Shown: positions 21,219 to 30,311 of the stretch, piece by piece
Position numbering within the stretch: position 1 is the stretch's first letter
Layout: every line of letters starts with the position of its first letter
DNA from: Polaromonas sp.
GTDB lineage: Bacteria > Pseudomonadota > Gammaproteobacteria > Burkholderiales > Burkholderiaceae_C
Reading direction: 5' to 3'
NCBI GenBank assembly: GCA_028292045.1
Contig: JAQGMZ010000047.1
Coordinates: forward strand, 1-33,602
Length of the DNA stretch: 33,602 nucleotides
Position numbers and translations under genes: made by a program
The notes under the pieces: generated by a model
What the model was told of the DNA's origin: nothing
Seen by the model: the letters and a program-made list of their open reading frames with translations, nothing else
Database searches by the model: none

Positions 21219-24200
21219 ATGGTTACAAACCCAATTGCCGCCCAGCCTGATGCTGTCATGAACGACCTGGGCCCATTGGCCTGGGTGCTCAATGAACTTT
21301 GCAAATCCCTGGATATCGCCACCAAGGCATTGAAGCGATTCAACAAAGAGGCTGAAGCCGCGCGCGGTTCTGACCTGGCGGCTCTGGATGCCCGCCAGCT
21401 GCATATGGCGCGGCAGCAGCTACATCAGGCTGTCGGCGCCTTGGAAGTGGTCGGGTTGTCAGAGCCTGTCGTCATGCTCCAGGCTATGGAAGCGGTTGTC
21501 CAGAAGTTCGTCCACCATCCGGAACTGTGCAGCCGCGAAGCGGTTGCAAAAATAGAATACGCCAGCTTTGCCCTGACGGAATATTTGCAGGGCGTTTTGG
21601 CAGACAAGCCGTTTTCTGCCGTGTCGCTGTTTCCCCAATATCGCAATGTCCAGGAAATTGTGGGAACCGAACGCATTTGCCCGGCCGATCTGTGGTCTTA
21701 CGATTGGCGGTGGCTGGAGCCGGAACTGGCTGCCTTGCCAAATGCGCGCCATTACGGCGCAGAGGCCCGTGCGGTGCTGGACATATCTGTCCTGGAACTC
21801 ATGAAGGGCATGGCACCGCAAGCTGCCAGCCGCCTGAAAGACCTGAGCCTGGGATTTGCAGCAAACCAGGCAGAAAAGCACCCCAGAATTTTCTGGCTCG
21901 TGGCAGCCGGATTTTTTGAGGCCATCGCCCACAACCTTGTCAATACCGACGTGTATGTCCGAAGGGCCGCTTCCCGGATCCTGTTGCAGTATGTCTCCTT
22001 GTCCAGTGGCGATGCAGCCGTTTCGCAACGCCTGGCCCTGGACTTGCTGTTCTTTTGCGCCCAGGCCGTGGCTAAGCGTGCCAGCGACACGCCCGTGCTT
22101 TCCGCCGTGCGTACTGCCTATGGCCTGGCCCGCTTCAAGCCTGTGGATTACGAACTGGTTCAGTTTGGCCGTTTTGACCCGGCGCAACTGGCGCAGGCGC
22201 GCAAGCGCATTGTCCTGGCCAAGGATGCATGGGCTGCCGTGTGCGCGGGAGAAAGCGAAAAGCTCAAACAGGCAGCCGACCAGTTCAGCCTGGTGGTCGA
22301 TTCGCTGCAAAAACTTCATGTGGACAGTGAGCAGCTGGCGCAGGCGCTGACCCGGGCGATTGAGGCAACCGCCTATAAAAACCAGGTGCCCGGTATTGCG
22401 CTTGCCATGGAAGTAGCCACCTCCATGCTCTACCTTGAAGCCGTATTTGACGACCTGGATTCTGCCGACCCTCAACTGGCGACCAGAACTGCCAGCCTCG
22501 CCCATCGGCTTGAGGGCGTCATGGAGGGAGGCGCCCTACAGCCGCTGGAAAGCTGGATGGAAGAGTTGTACCGTCAGGTCAGCGACAAGCAGACCATGAG
22601 CAGCGTGGTCACCGAATTGCGCGTCGCCATGGCAGATATCGAAAGCTCGCTCGACTTGTATTTTCGAAATCCGGGCGATAAAACCAGCCTGGAACTGGTT
22701 CCGGTAAAACTGGCCCAGATGCGCGGCGTATTGTCGGTGCTGGGGCTTGACCAGGCTTCCCGGGCAGTGGCGCAAATGAAGGGCAGTGTCGAGCAACTGG
22801 TCGCGAACGAGGCTGATGATGAGGCCCCGCTGGTGGCAGAAATGTTCGAACAGCTCGGCAACAACCTGGGTGTCCTGGGTTTCCTGATCGACATGCTCGG
22901 TTACCAGCCAGCGCTGGTGAAGAAATTGTTTGTGTACGACGAGGTGAAAAACCAGTTGGTATCTTTGATGGGGCGTTCACCCGACACTGCCAATGCAGCG
23001 TCGAGCATCACGGTCAATATTGAGCCGCTAAGGACGCAAACCGGTAGTGCACACGGCAACCTGGAGAACAGCCCCCGCCATGTCGCCCCGGACGCGCAGG
23101 TTGAAGCAGTTTCACAGCAAGCCAGTGAAATGGCAGGGTGGGCGGAAAGTCTATTTGACATGGACTTGGACTTGGACTTGGACGATAAGCTGCCCGAGCA
23201 TGCGACGGCAGTGCCAGCATGGGATGACTTTCCGTTAAAAACGGCAAATGTAGCGGCAAATGTGCCCTTGGTATCGGCAGGTTTCTCGTTGGCTGGTGAC
23301 TTTGAAGAAGATGACCTGCGCGACATCTTTTTGGAAGAAGCCCGCGAAGTCGCCGGCCATGCCATTGAAGCCGTTGACATCCTGAAAAAGCAGCCTGAAG
23401 ACCTGGAGCCTTTGACGGTTTTGCGCCGCGCCTTCCACACTCTCAAAGGAAGTGCGCGCATGGTCGGGCTCAATGAGTTTGGCGAAGCATCTTGGGCGAT
23501 GGAGCAACTGCTCAACAGCTGGCTGGCAGACCAGAACCAGGCGACCCAGGACTTTAGTGCCTTGTGCGGCGACGTAGTTGAAGCCATGCAACGCTGGATA
23601 GAGGATATCGCGGCCAATCAAGACGGGTCCTGGTCGGCCCTTGCGTTTTCAAGCAGCGCGCAAGCCATGCAGTTTGAAGCGCGCTTCAAGGCGCTTGATC
23701 TCGCTGGTCAATCAGGCCATGCCTTTGCTGTGATTGACGTGCCTGTGGACACCGTGGTTGAGGCAATGGCCCCCCAGGTCCTGTTGGACGGTAAAGCCGA
23801 TATGCAGACAATGGCGCTGCAGGCATATAAAGCCGATACATCTGCCGCAGAACTCGATGACCTGGACTTTGACGTCCTGTTTCCGTCGATACCTGCCGAG
23901 AGCCAAGCCCCGTTGCCAGTGGCCGTTGTCCTGCTCGAAACCCCTGCTGTCGTTGCTGCTGGCAGCAACGACAGCAGGCCGGAAAACAAGCACGACACGG
24001 ATCAGCCTGACGAGAAAACCAGGGAAGCTCAAAAGGCCCGGAGTGCCCGGGAAGAGGACACCATCAAGGTCATTGATGGGCTGCGTATCGGCATTCCTTT
24101 GTTCAACGTGTACTTGAACGAAGCCGACGAGTGGTCGCGCCGTCTGGTCGATGAAGTGACTGAATGGGCGCTTGAAATTCATCAGCCCATCAGTGCCTCC

Positions 24201-27047
24201 ACCGTGGCGCTTGCCCATTCGCTGGGTGGCAGTTCTGCAACGGTTGGTTTTCTTGCCTTGTCCAATCTGGCGCGCGCGCTGGAGCATGCGCTGGAAAATT
24301 CCCGCAACCACCACAACCATGGCGCCGACGCCTACGGCAATCTTTTTATCGAGGCTTCCGAAGACATTCGCCGCTTATTGCACCAGTTTGCTGCCGGTTT
24401 CCTGAAGGAGCCCGCGCCTGGACTGCTGGAGCGCCTGGAAAATCTGGAGTTTGTAGATTCGGTCTCGCCGGAAATCGATGACGATCCTGAGCCTGAATTG
24501 TCCGACGCGTCGAGTCGGGCCAGCGCCCACAAGCCAGATTCGGTGGTTGCCGCGCTGCATGTCTTTCCAGCAGAAACCGCAGCAGCGAATCTTTCCAGGT
24601 TTGTGAGCCTGCCCTCGTACGAAGATGTCCATGACGACATCGATGCCCTGGATGTCGTTGATCTGGAGCTGTTCCCGATTTTTGAAGATGAATGTCTGGA
24701 TCTGATGCCTCGCCTGGGCTCTGCCTTGCGCCAGTGGGTCCAGACGCCGGCGGCCCATGAACCACGGTCTGAAGTGATCCGCGTGCTGCATACTCTCAAG
24801 GGCAGCGCGCGCCTAGCCGGAGCAATGCGCCTGGGAGAAATGGCGCACCGCATGGAGTCCGAAATTGCCTCTATCGGATCCCAGGCGCCGGCTGCTCAGG
24901 AATTCGAGTTCCTGTTGACCCGTCTTGATGGAATGCAAAATGCCTTCGAGGGCTTGCGCCGTCTTGGCGCCACCGCAGCGCTTGACGCGGACCCGGCGCC
25001 GTGTGCGGCCACGCCGGATCTGGAACTGCAGGTCGCCGATGCCTTTCTGCCTAAAATGGCTGCTGATGTTTCACCCGTCATCGACAGCAGCCGTGTCACT
25101 ACCCCTGCCCATGCCCATGCCAGAAAAATTGATATTCCCGGGCCGCAAGCCCTGGTCATGCAGCCCTTGCGCCAGGCTGCCAATGCCACAATTCGGGTGC
25201 GCACCCAGTTGCTGGACCGGATGGTCAACCAGGCGGGCGAAGTCATGATCAGCCGTTCACGGCTAGAGGCCGAAGTGGGCCAGTTGCGTATTTCCCTGAC
25301 GGACATGACCGGCAACCTGACACGCTTGCGCCAGCAACTGCGGGACATTGAACTGCAGGCGGAAACCCAGATGCAGTCGCGGCTGGCGCTGGCCAAGGAA
25401 GCCAAAGCAGGGTTCGATCCGCTGGAATTCGACCGGTTTACCCGGGTGCAGGAACTGACCCGAATGATGGCCGAGTCGGTCAACGACGTTGCCACTGTCC
25501 AGCGCACCCTGCAGCGCACGATCGAGGCCACCGAAGACGATCTGGTGGCCCAGGGCCGTCAGGCGCGGGAACTGCAGCGAGACCTGCTGCGTACCCGGAT
25601 GGTCGAGTTTGATAGTGTTTCCGAGCGGCTGTACCGCGTGGTCCGGCAAACTTCCAAGGAAACCGGAAAACAGGTGCGGCTCGACCTGCATGGCGGCAAC
25701 CTCGAGATGGACCGCGGAATGCTGGACCGGATGATGCCCGCTTTTGAACATTTGCTGCGCAATTGTGTGACCCACGGCATTGAAGCGCCGCAAGCGCGCG
25801 CCTTGACCGGCAAGGACGCTGTCGGGCTGATCACCATTCAACTTCGCCAGGAAGGCAATGACGTGTCTGTCCAGATGGGCGATGACGGCGCCGGCCTGGA
25901 CTTGGCCCGTATCCGTGAACGCGGCATCAGCCAAGGGCTGATCACCGCCAGCCAGGCCATGGACGACGAAGCCACCGCCAACCTGATTTTCCTGCCCGGC
26001 TTTTCAACCGCGCATGAAGTGACGGAACTGGCCGGGCGCGGCATTGGCCTCGATGTGGTGCGAAGCGAGGTGATATCACTGGGCGGCAGGGTCAAGACCT
26101 CGAGCCTGGCGGGCAAGGGCACGGAATTCACCATGGTGCTGCCGCTGACGACAGCGGTCACGCAGGTGGTGATGATTCGCGCGGGCAGCATGTCGGTGGG
26201 GGTGCCTGCCAACGTGGTGGAAACCGTGCGCCGCATTTCGGCGGCCGAATTGCAGCAGGCCTACCAGACCGGGTCGTTGGATGTTGGCGGTGTGCCGGTT
26301 CCATTTTTCTGGTCGGGCGCCTTGCTGCAGGCTTCGCACTTCAGCGGCGAAGTCCAGCCCAAAACCACGCCCGTGGTAGTTTTCCAAAGCGCTGCCCAGC
26401 GAATCGCCCTGCATGTCGATGAGGTGCTGGGCAACCGCGAGGTGGTGGTGAAGAACCTTGGGCCGCAGCTCTCGGGCCTTCCCGGCTTGACCGGCATGTC
26501 CATGCTTCCCTCAGGCGCCGTGGTCCTGATCTACAACCCCGTGGCACTGGCCGCCGTTTACGGCAAGCAGGCACGGGACTGGAGCCAGGACTACCTTACG
26601 CATGGCGCAGCCGTTGACGGCCTCTATGTCGGCGGCACTTCGCCCGTGCGGGCCGCCGCCAAGGCACCGCTTATCCTGGTGGTTGACGACTCGATCACCG
26701 TGCGGCGCGTGACCCAGCGATTGCTGCTGCGTGACGGTTACCGGGTGGCCATGGCGGCCGATGGCCTGCAGGCCCTTGAGCGGCTGCAGGAAGAAATCCC
26801 GGCCGTGGTGCTTTCAGACATTGAAATGCCGCGTATGGACGGCTTTGACCTGGCGCGCAATATTCGCGCCGACGAGCGTACGAAAGATTTGCCGATCATC
26901 ATGATCACGTCGCGCATTGCGTCCAAGCACAACGAACATGCCCTGGACCTGGGCGTGAATCACTACCTGGGCAAGCCTTATTCAGAAGAAGAACTGCTGC
27001 GCCTGCTGCGGGAATACTGTTCGATGCCCGCGGCGGCGTTGGCTTAA
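21219..27047 (+). CDS. chpA: ChpA/PilL hybrid chemotaxis-type histidine kinase (multiple Hpt-like modules, CheA-type HATPase, CheW, REC)
   Basis: About 1942 aa; Hpt motifs HTLKGSARM, HSLGGSSAT, HTLKGSARL; CheA-like FEHLLRNCVTHGIEAP, GRGIGLDVV; CheW-like region; C-terminal REC LILVVDDSITVRR...LSDIEMPRMDGFD. Called pilL in some annotations. Confidence 0.94.
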   Translation: MVTNPIAAQPDAVMNDLGPLAWVLNELCKSLDIATKALKRFNKEAEAARGSDLAALDARQLHMARQQLHQAVGALEVVGLSEPVVMLQAMEAVVQKFVHHPELCSREAVAKIEYASFALTEYLQGVLADKPFSAVSLFPQYRNVQEIVGTERICPADLWSYDWRWLEPELAALPNARHYGAEARAVLDISVLELMKGMAPQAASRLKDLSLGFAANQAEKHPRIFWLVAAGFFEAIAHNLVNTDVYVRRAASRILLQYVSLSSGDAAVSQRLALDLLFFCAQAVAKRASDTPVLSAVRTAYGLARFKPVDYELVQFGRFDPAQLAQARKRIVLAKDAWAAVCAGESEKLKQAADQFSLVVDSLQKLHVDSEQLAQALTRAIEATAYKNQVPGIALAMEVATSMLYLEAVFDDLDSADPQLATRTASLAHRLEGVMEGGALQPLESWMEELYRQVSDKQTMSSVVTELRVAMADIESSLDLYFRNPGDKTSLELVPVKLAQMRGVLSVLGLDQASRAVAQMKGSVEQLVANEADDEAPLVAEMFEQLGNNLGVLGFLIDMLGYQPALVKKLFVYDEVKNQLVSLMGRSPDTANAASSITVNIEPLRTQTGSAHGNLENSPRHVAPDAQVEAVSQQASEMAGWAESLFDMDLDLDLDDKLPEHATAVPAWDDFPLKTANVAANVPLVSAGFSLAGDFEEDDLRDIFLEEAREVAGHAIEAVDILKKQPEDLEPLTVLRRAFHTLKGSARMVGLNEFGEASWAMEQLLNSWLADQNQATQDFSALCGDVVEAMQRWIEDIAANQDGSWSALAFSSSAQAMQFEARFKALDLAGQSGHAFAVIDVPVDTVVEAMAPQVLLDGKADMQTMALQAYKADTSAAELDDLDFDVLFPSIPAESQAPLPVAVVLLETPAVVAAGSNDSRPENKHDTDQPDEKTREAQKARSAREEDTIKVIDGLRIGIPLFNVYLNEADEWSRRLVDEVTEWALEIHQPISASTVALAHSLGGSSATVGFLALSNLARALEHALENSRNHHNHGADAYGNLFIEASEDIRRLLHQFAAGFLKEPAPGLLERLENLEFVDSVSPEIDDDPEPELSDASSRASAHKPDSVVAALHVFPAETAAANLSRFVSLPSYEDVHDDIDALDVVDLELFPIFEDECLDLMPRLGSALRQWVQTPAAHEPRSEVIRVLHTLKGSARLAGAMRLGEMAHRMESEIASIGSQAPAAQEFEFLLTRLDGMQNAFEGLRRLGATAALDADPAPCAATPDLELQVADAFLPKMAADVSPVIDSSRVTTPAHAHARKIDIPGPQALVMQPLRQAANATIRVRTQLLDRMVNQAGEVMISRSRLEAEVGQLRISLTDMTGNLTRLRQQLRDIELQAETQMQSRLALAKEAKAGFDPLEFDRFTRVQELTRMMAESVNDVATVQRTLQRTIEATEDDLVAQGRQARELQRDLLRTRMVEFDSVSERLYRVVRQTSKETGKQVRLDLHGGNLEMDRGMLDRMMPAFEHLLRNCVTHGIEAPQARALTGKDAVGLITIQLRQEGNDVSVQMGDDGAGLDLARIRERGISQGLITASQAMDDEATANLIFLPGFSTAHEVTELAGRGIGLDVVRSEVISLGGRVKTSSLAGKGTEFTMVLPLTTAVTQVVMIRAGSMSVGVPANVVETVRRISAAELQQAYQTGSLDVGGVPVPFFWSGALLQASHFSGEVQPKTTPVVVFQSAAQRIALHVDEVLGNREVVVKNLGPQLSGLPGLTGMSMLPSGAVVLIYNPVALAAVYGKQARDWSQDYLTHGAAVDGLYVGGTSPVRAAAKAPLILVVDDSITVRRVTQRLLLRDGYRVAMAADGLQALERLQEEIPAVVLSDIEMPRMDGFDLARNIRADERTKDLPIIMITSRIASKHNEHALDLGVNHYLGKPYSEEELLRLLREYCSMPAAALA
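23157..23183 (+). repeat. Hexanucleotide repeat (GAC[A/T]TG) in chpA
   Basis: GACATG GACTTG GACTTG GACTTG GAC, in frame, encoding DMDLDLDLD. Confidence 0.85.
23943..23978. repeat. Perfect 17-bp inverted repeat, 2-nt spacer, inside chpA
   Basis: CCTGCTGTCGTTGCTGC-TG-GCAGCAACGACAGCAGG; the two arms are exact reverse complements. Confidence 0.97.
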
Positions 27048-27080
27048 ACCTGCATCCTGCTTGGCCGGCATGCTTGAGTC

Positions 27081-27096
27081 GCTATTAAAAAATAGC
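27081..27096. repeat. Hairpin GCTATT-AAAA-AATAGC between convergent chpA and photolyase
   Basis: Perfect 6-bp stem with 4-nt loop in the gap between 3' ends. Confidence 0.65.
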
Positions 27097-27104
27097 CAGC
27101 AACT

Positions 27105-28577
27105 TCAACCGTTTTTGATGACGGCATAGCGCTGCAGCGTCAGCGCCCGCGCCTCGGCGTGCGCCACCACGGGCAAAGGGTAGTCAATGCCGGGCGTTAC
27201 GTCGGCCGCAAGCTGTTCCTGGGGCGTGGCCAGCCAGGGGCTGTGCAGCGCGGCCTTGGGCAGCTTGGCCAGCACCGGCAGGTACCTGCGAATGAATTTA
27301 CCGTCGGCGTCAAACTTCAGGCTCTGGCTGACCGGGTTGAATATCCGGAAATACGGCTGTGCATCGCAGCCTGTGCTGGCGGCCCACTGCCAGCCGCCAT
27401 TGTTCGACGCCAGGTCGTAATCATTGAGTTTTTCCGCAAAATAGCGTTCACCCCAGCGCCAGTCTATGCCCAGGTCCTTGACCAGAAAACTGGCCGTCAC
27501 CATCCGCAGCCGGTTGTGCATGTAGCCTGTCTGGTTGATTTGGGCCATGGCTGCATCGACCAGCGGATAGCCTGTCCGCCCTGCGCACCAGGCCTGGAAA
27601 AGTGCCTGGGCCTTGTCCCCCTGTGCCCACACGATGGCGTCGTATTCAGGCTTGAACGCCCTGTCTGCAACATGCGGAAAGTTGGACAGGATCTGGGCAT
27701 AAAAGTCACGCCAGATCAATTCCCCAAGCCACGTGGCCGCGCCCTCATTGCCCGCTTGAAGCGCCAGGGCATGGGACGCCAGCTGCCTGATCGAGACCGT
27801 TCCAAAACGCAAATGCACGCTCAGGTAACTCGGCCCCTTGATGCCAGGAAAATCGCGGGTTGCCCGGTAATTTTTCATCCGCTCCAGAAACTCCTGAAAA
27901 AGCGCATCGCCGCCCCGGCTGCCACCGTACAGCTGAAGCGCCGACAGATTGGTTTTCTCAAAACCCAATTCAGCCAGGGACATGACCTCCTGCGCTTCGT
28001 CCACGGGCAATGCCGCCAGGGCGGCGCCGTAGCGTTCGACCGGATAGGGCTTCACGTAAAAGTCATCGACCTGTTTCAGCCAGGCATTTTTGTACGGGGT
28101 GAATACGCTGTAGGGCTTGCCGGCTTGGGTCAACACCTCCTTGCGCTCAAAAATCACATGGTCCTTGAAGGTGTGAAACGCCACGCGCCTGCTTTCCAGC
28201 AAGGCCTGCACCTCGGCGTCGCGCGCCAGGCTGTAAGCCTCGTCATCGTGGTTGGCAAAAACCGCATCGATGGCCAACTGTGCCGCCAGTGCGGGCAGGG
28301 CGTCCGATGCGGTGGCATGCCGCACCAGCAGGCCGGCAGGCGCCGCTGCATGCTCAGGCGAAATGGTGGCCAATTGCCTGTTCAGGTCGACCAGAGATTC
28401 GCGAATGAACTCCACGCGTCTATCGGCCCTGGGCAGCGCATCCAGAATAGCCCGGTCGAACACGAAGGCGCAATACACCTGATCGCAGGACTTCAGCGCA
28501 TGGTACAGGGCGGCATTGTCATGAACCCGCAAATCCCGCCTGAACCACATCAGGCCCGTCTTGTATTTTTTATGCAT
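27105..28577 (-). CDS. phrB: Deoxyribodipyrimidine photo-lyase
   Basis: GLMWFRRDLRVHDNAALYHAL, TGYPLVDAAMAQINQTGYMHNRLRMVTASFLVKDLGIDWRWGERYF, NNGGWQWAASTGCDAQPYFRIFNP. Confidence 0.95.
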   Translation of the reverse strand: MHKKYKTGLMWFRRDLRVHDNAALYHALKSCDQVYCAFVFDRAILDALPRADRRVEFIRESLVDLNRQLATISPEHAAAPAGLLVRHATASDALPALAAQLAIDAVFANHDDEAYSLARDAEVQALLESRRVAFHTFKDHVIFERKEVLTQAGKPYSVFTPYKNAWLKQVDDFYVKPYPVERYGAALAALPVDEAQEVMSLAELGFEKTNLSALQLYGGSRGGDALFQEFLERMKNYRATRDFPGIKGPSYLSVHLRFGTVSIRQLASHALALQAGNEGAATWLGELIWRDFYAQILSNFPHVADRAFKPEYDAIVWAQGDKAQALFQAWCAGRTGYPLVDAAMAQINQTGYMHNRLRMVTASFLVKDLGIDWRWGERYFAEKLNDYDLASNNGGWQWAASTGCDAQPYFRIFNPVSQSLKFDADGKFIRRYLPVLAKLPKAALHSPWLATPQEQLAADVTPGIDYPLPVVAHAEARALTLQRYAVIKNG

Positions 28578-28708
28578 GCGCGCAATGGTAGTGAAAACAG
28601 GCAGGGCCTGGCGGCCGCATGTCTTTTCGCTGGTAAAGGGGTCTGAAATGCCGGGTTCTTGCTGTTGGCGTGGCTAACCCAATGCCGGGCAACGCGTAAA
28701 ATCCGGTC

Positions 28709-29299
28709 ATGGCCACGGAATCACCCCCCTCGATCAATCTCACGCACCATTTCCTCATCGCCATGCCCGGACTGGAGGATGAAGGCTTTTCGAAAAGCGT
28801 GATTTACCTGTGCGAACACACCGAACGTGGAGCCCTGGGCCTGATCATCAACAAACCCAGCGACATCAATGTCCAGGGGCTCTTCGACAAGGTCGAACTT
28901 CCCCTGCGCCGCGAAGACCTGACCCAGACCCCGGTGTTCCAGGGCGGGCCGGTCCAGACCGAACGCGGCTTTGTGCTGCATGAATCCATGATGCCCGGCA
29001 GCGAATCGGTCTATGCCTCGACCATGTCGATTCCCGGCGGCCTGGAAATGACCACCTCCAAGGACGTGCTTGAAGCGCTGTCCACCGGTGCCGGACCGCG
29101 CCGGGTGTTCGTCTCGCTGGGCTATTCCGCCTGGGGCGAGGGCCAGCTCGAATCGGAATTGCTCGACAACAGCTGGCTGACGGTGGCTGCCGACCTGGGC
29201 CTGATTTTTGACACGCCGGTCATCGAGCGCTACGACAAGGCCCTCATGCTCCTGGGTCTTGAAAGCTGGATGATTTCGCCCGTAGCCGGACATGGATGA
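28709..29299 (+). CDS. YqgE/AlgH family protein
   Basis: LTHHFLIAMPGLEDEGFSKSVIYLCEHTERGALGLIINKPSD, VFQGGPVQTERGFVLH, GYSAWGEGQLESELLDNSWL. Confidence 0.95.
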   Translation: MATESPPSINLTHHFLIAMPGLEDEGFSKSVIYLCEHTERGALGLIINKPSDINVQGLFDKVELPLRREDLTQTPVFQGGPVQTERGFVLHESMMPGSESVYASTMSIPGGLEMTTSKDVLEALSTGAGPRRVFVSLGYSAWGEGQLESELLDNSWLTVAADLGLIFDTPVIERYDKALMLLGLESWMISPVAGHG

Positions 29300-29762
29300 G
29301 CCGCAAGGCCTGGTGGATGCCGGTGGCCTTCAGCTGAACCCGAACCAGCCGCCGGCAGCGCCTGGGCCACCGGGTCTGCAGACCTTCCTGGCTTTTGATT
29401 ATGGTTTCAAGCGCACGGGCATGGCGACAGGCAACAGTCTGACGCGCACAGCGTCGCCGCAACCGACCATCGCCGCTGAAGGCAGCGCCCGCTTCCCGCT
29501 GATCGAGGCGCGCATCAAGGAATGGCAGCCCGATGCGCTGGTGGTGGGAATTCCGTTTCACCCAGACGGCGCCAGCCATGACAATACCGTCCGGGCGCTG
29601 AAGTTTGCGCGGCAGTTGCGCGGCCGGTTTGGCCTGCCGGTGTTTGAAGTCGATGAGCGTTACAGCACCACCGAAGCCCTGTCCAGCGGTGCCGCGGATG
29701 CCGACGCCGCATCGGCCTGCATCATTCTGGAACAATTTCTAAGGAGCCTTCCCCATGAGTAG
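29292..29762 (+). CDS. ruvX: Putative pre-16S rRNA nuclease RuvX/YqgF
   Basis: LAFDYGFKRTGMATGNSLT, GIPFHPDGASHDNTVRALKFARQL, VDERYSTTEA, DADAASACIILEQFL; overlaps yqgE and pyrR. Confidence 0.93.
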   Translation: MDEPQGLVDAGGLQLNPNQPPAAPGPPGLQTFLAFDYGFKRTGMATGNSLTRTASPQPTIAAEGSARFPLIEARIKEWQPDALVVGIPFHPDGASHDNTVRALKFARQLRGRFGLPVFEVDERYSTTEALSSGAADADAASACIILEQFLRSLPHE

Positions 29763-30285
29763 TCTGGTCCTCGACGCCGAGGCGCTGTATGCCGATTTGC
29801 TGCACGGCATACGCCAGCAGTTTGCGGCCCCCGACAAGCGTCCGCGGCTGGTGGGGGTGGCTTCAGGCGGCGCCTGGCTGGCGCAGCGCCTGCAAAAGGA
29901 CCTGGGCCTGCCAGACGACATCGGCATTCTTTCTTCTTCCATGCACCGCGATGATTTCTCTCAGCGCGGCCTGTCGTCCGGCGGGCAGACCGTGCTGCCC
30001 TTCGATGTCAATGGCGCGCACCTGATCGTGCTGGACGATGTGCTCTACACCGGGCGGACCCTGCGCGCGGTGCTTAATGAATTGTTCGACTATGGCCGGC
30101 CGGCCAGCGTCAAGCTCATGGTGCTGGTGGACCGGGGCGGTCGCGAACTTCCGGTGCAGGCCGATCTGGCCGTCGCCAGGGTGACGCTGCCGGCAACGCA
30201 GACACTGGAGCTGGCCCGCACCGCAGACGGCCGCTTCAGCTTCCAGCTTCAGGAACCGACCCAGCACCCGCAAGACCCCGCTTAG
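29755..30285 (+). CDS. pyrR: PyrR bifunctional regulator/uracil phosphoribosyltransferase family
   Basis: PRTase motif [28 protein letters not shown]; position between ruvX and pyrB. Confidence 0.94.
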   Translation: MSSLVLDAEALYADLLHGIRQQFAAPDKRPRLVGVASGGAWLAQRLQKDLGLPDDIGILSSSMHRDDFSQRGLSSGGQTVLPFDVNGAHLIVLDDVLYTGRTLRAVLNELFDYGRPASVKLMVLVDRGGRELPVQADLAVARVTLPATQTLELARTADGRFSFQLQEPTQHPQDPA

Positions 30286-30311
30286 CGCTAGAACCACAAG
30301 GAATCCAGAGC

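Noticed and set aside
27159-28646. 495-aa plus-strand ORF
   Set aside because: Antisense of the photolyase gene; composition consistent with antisense artefact.
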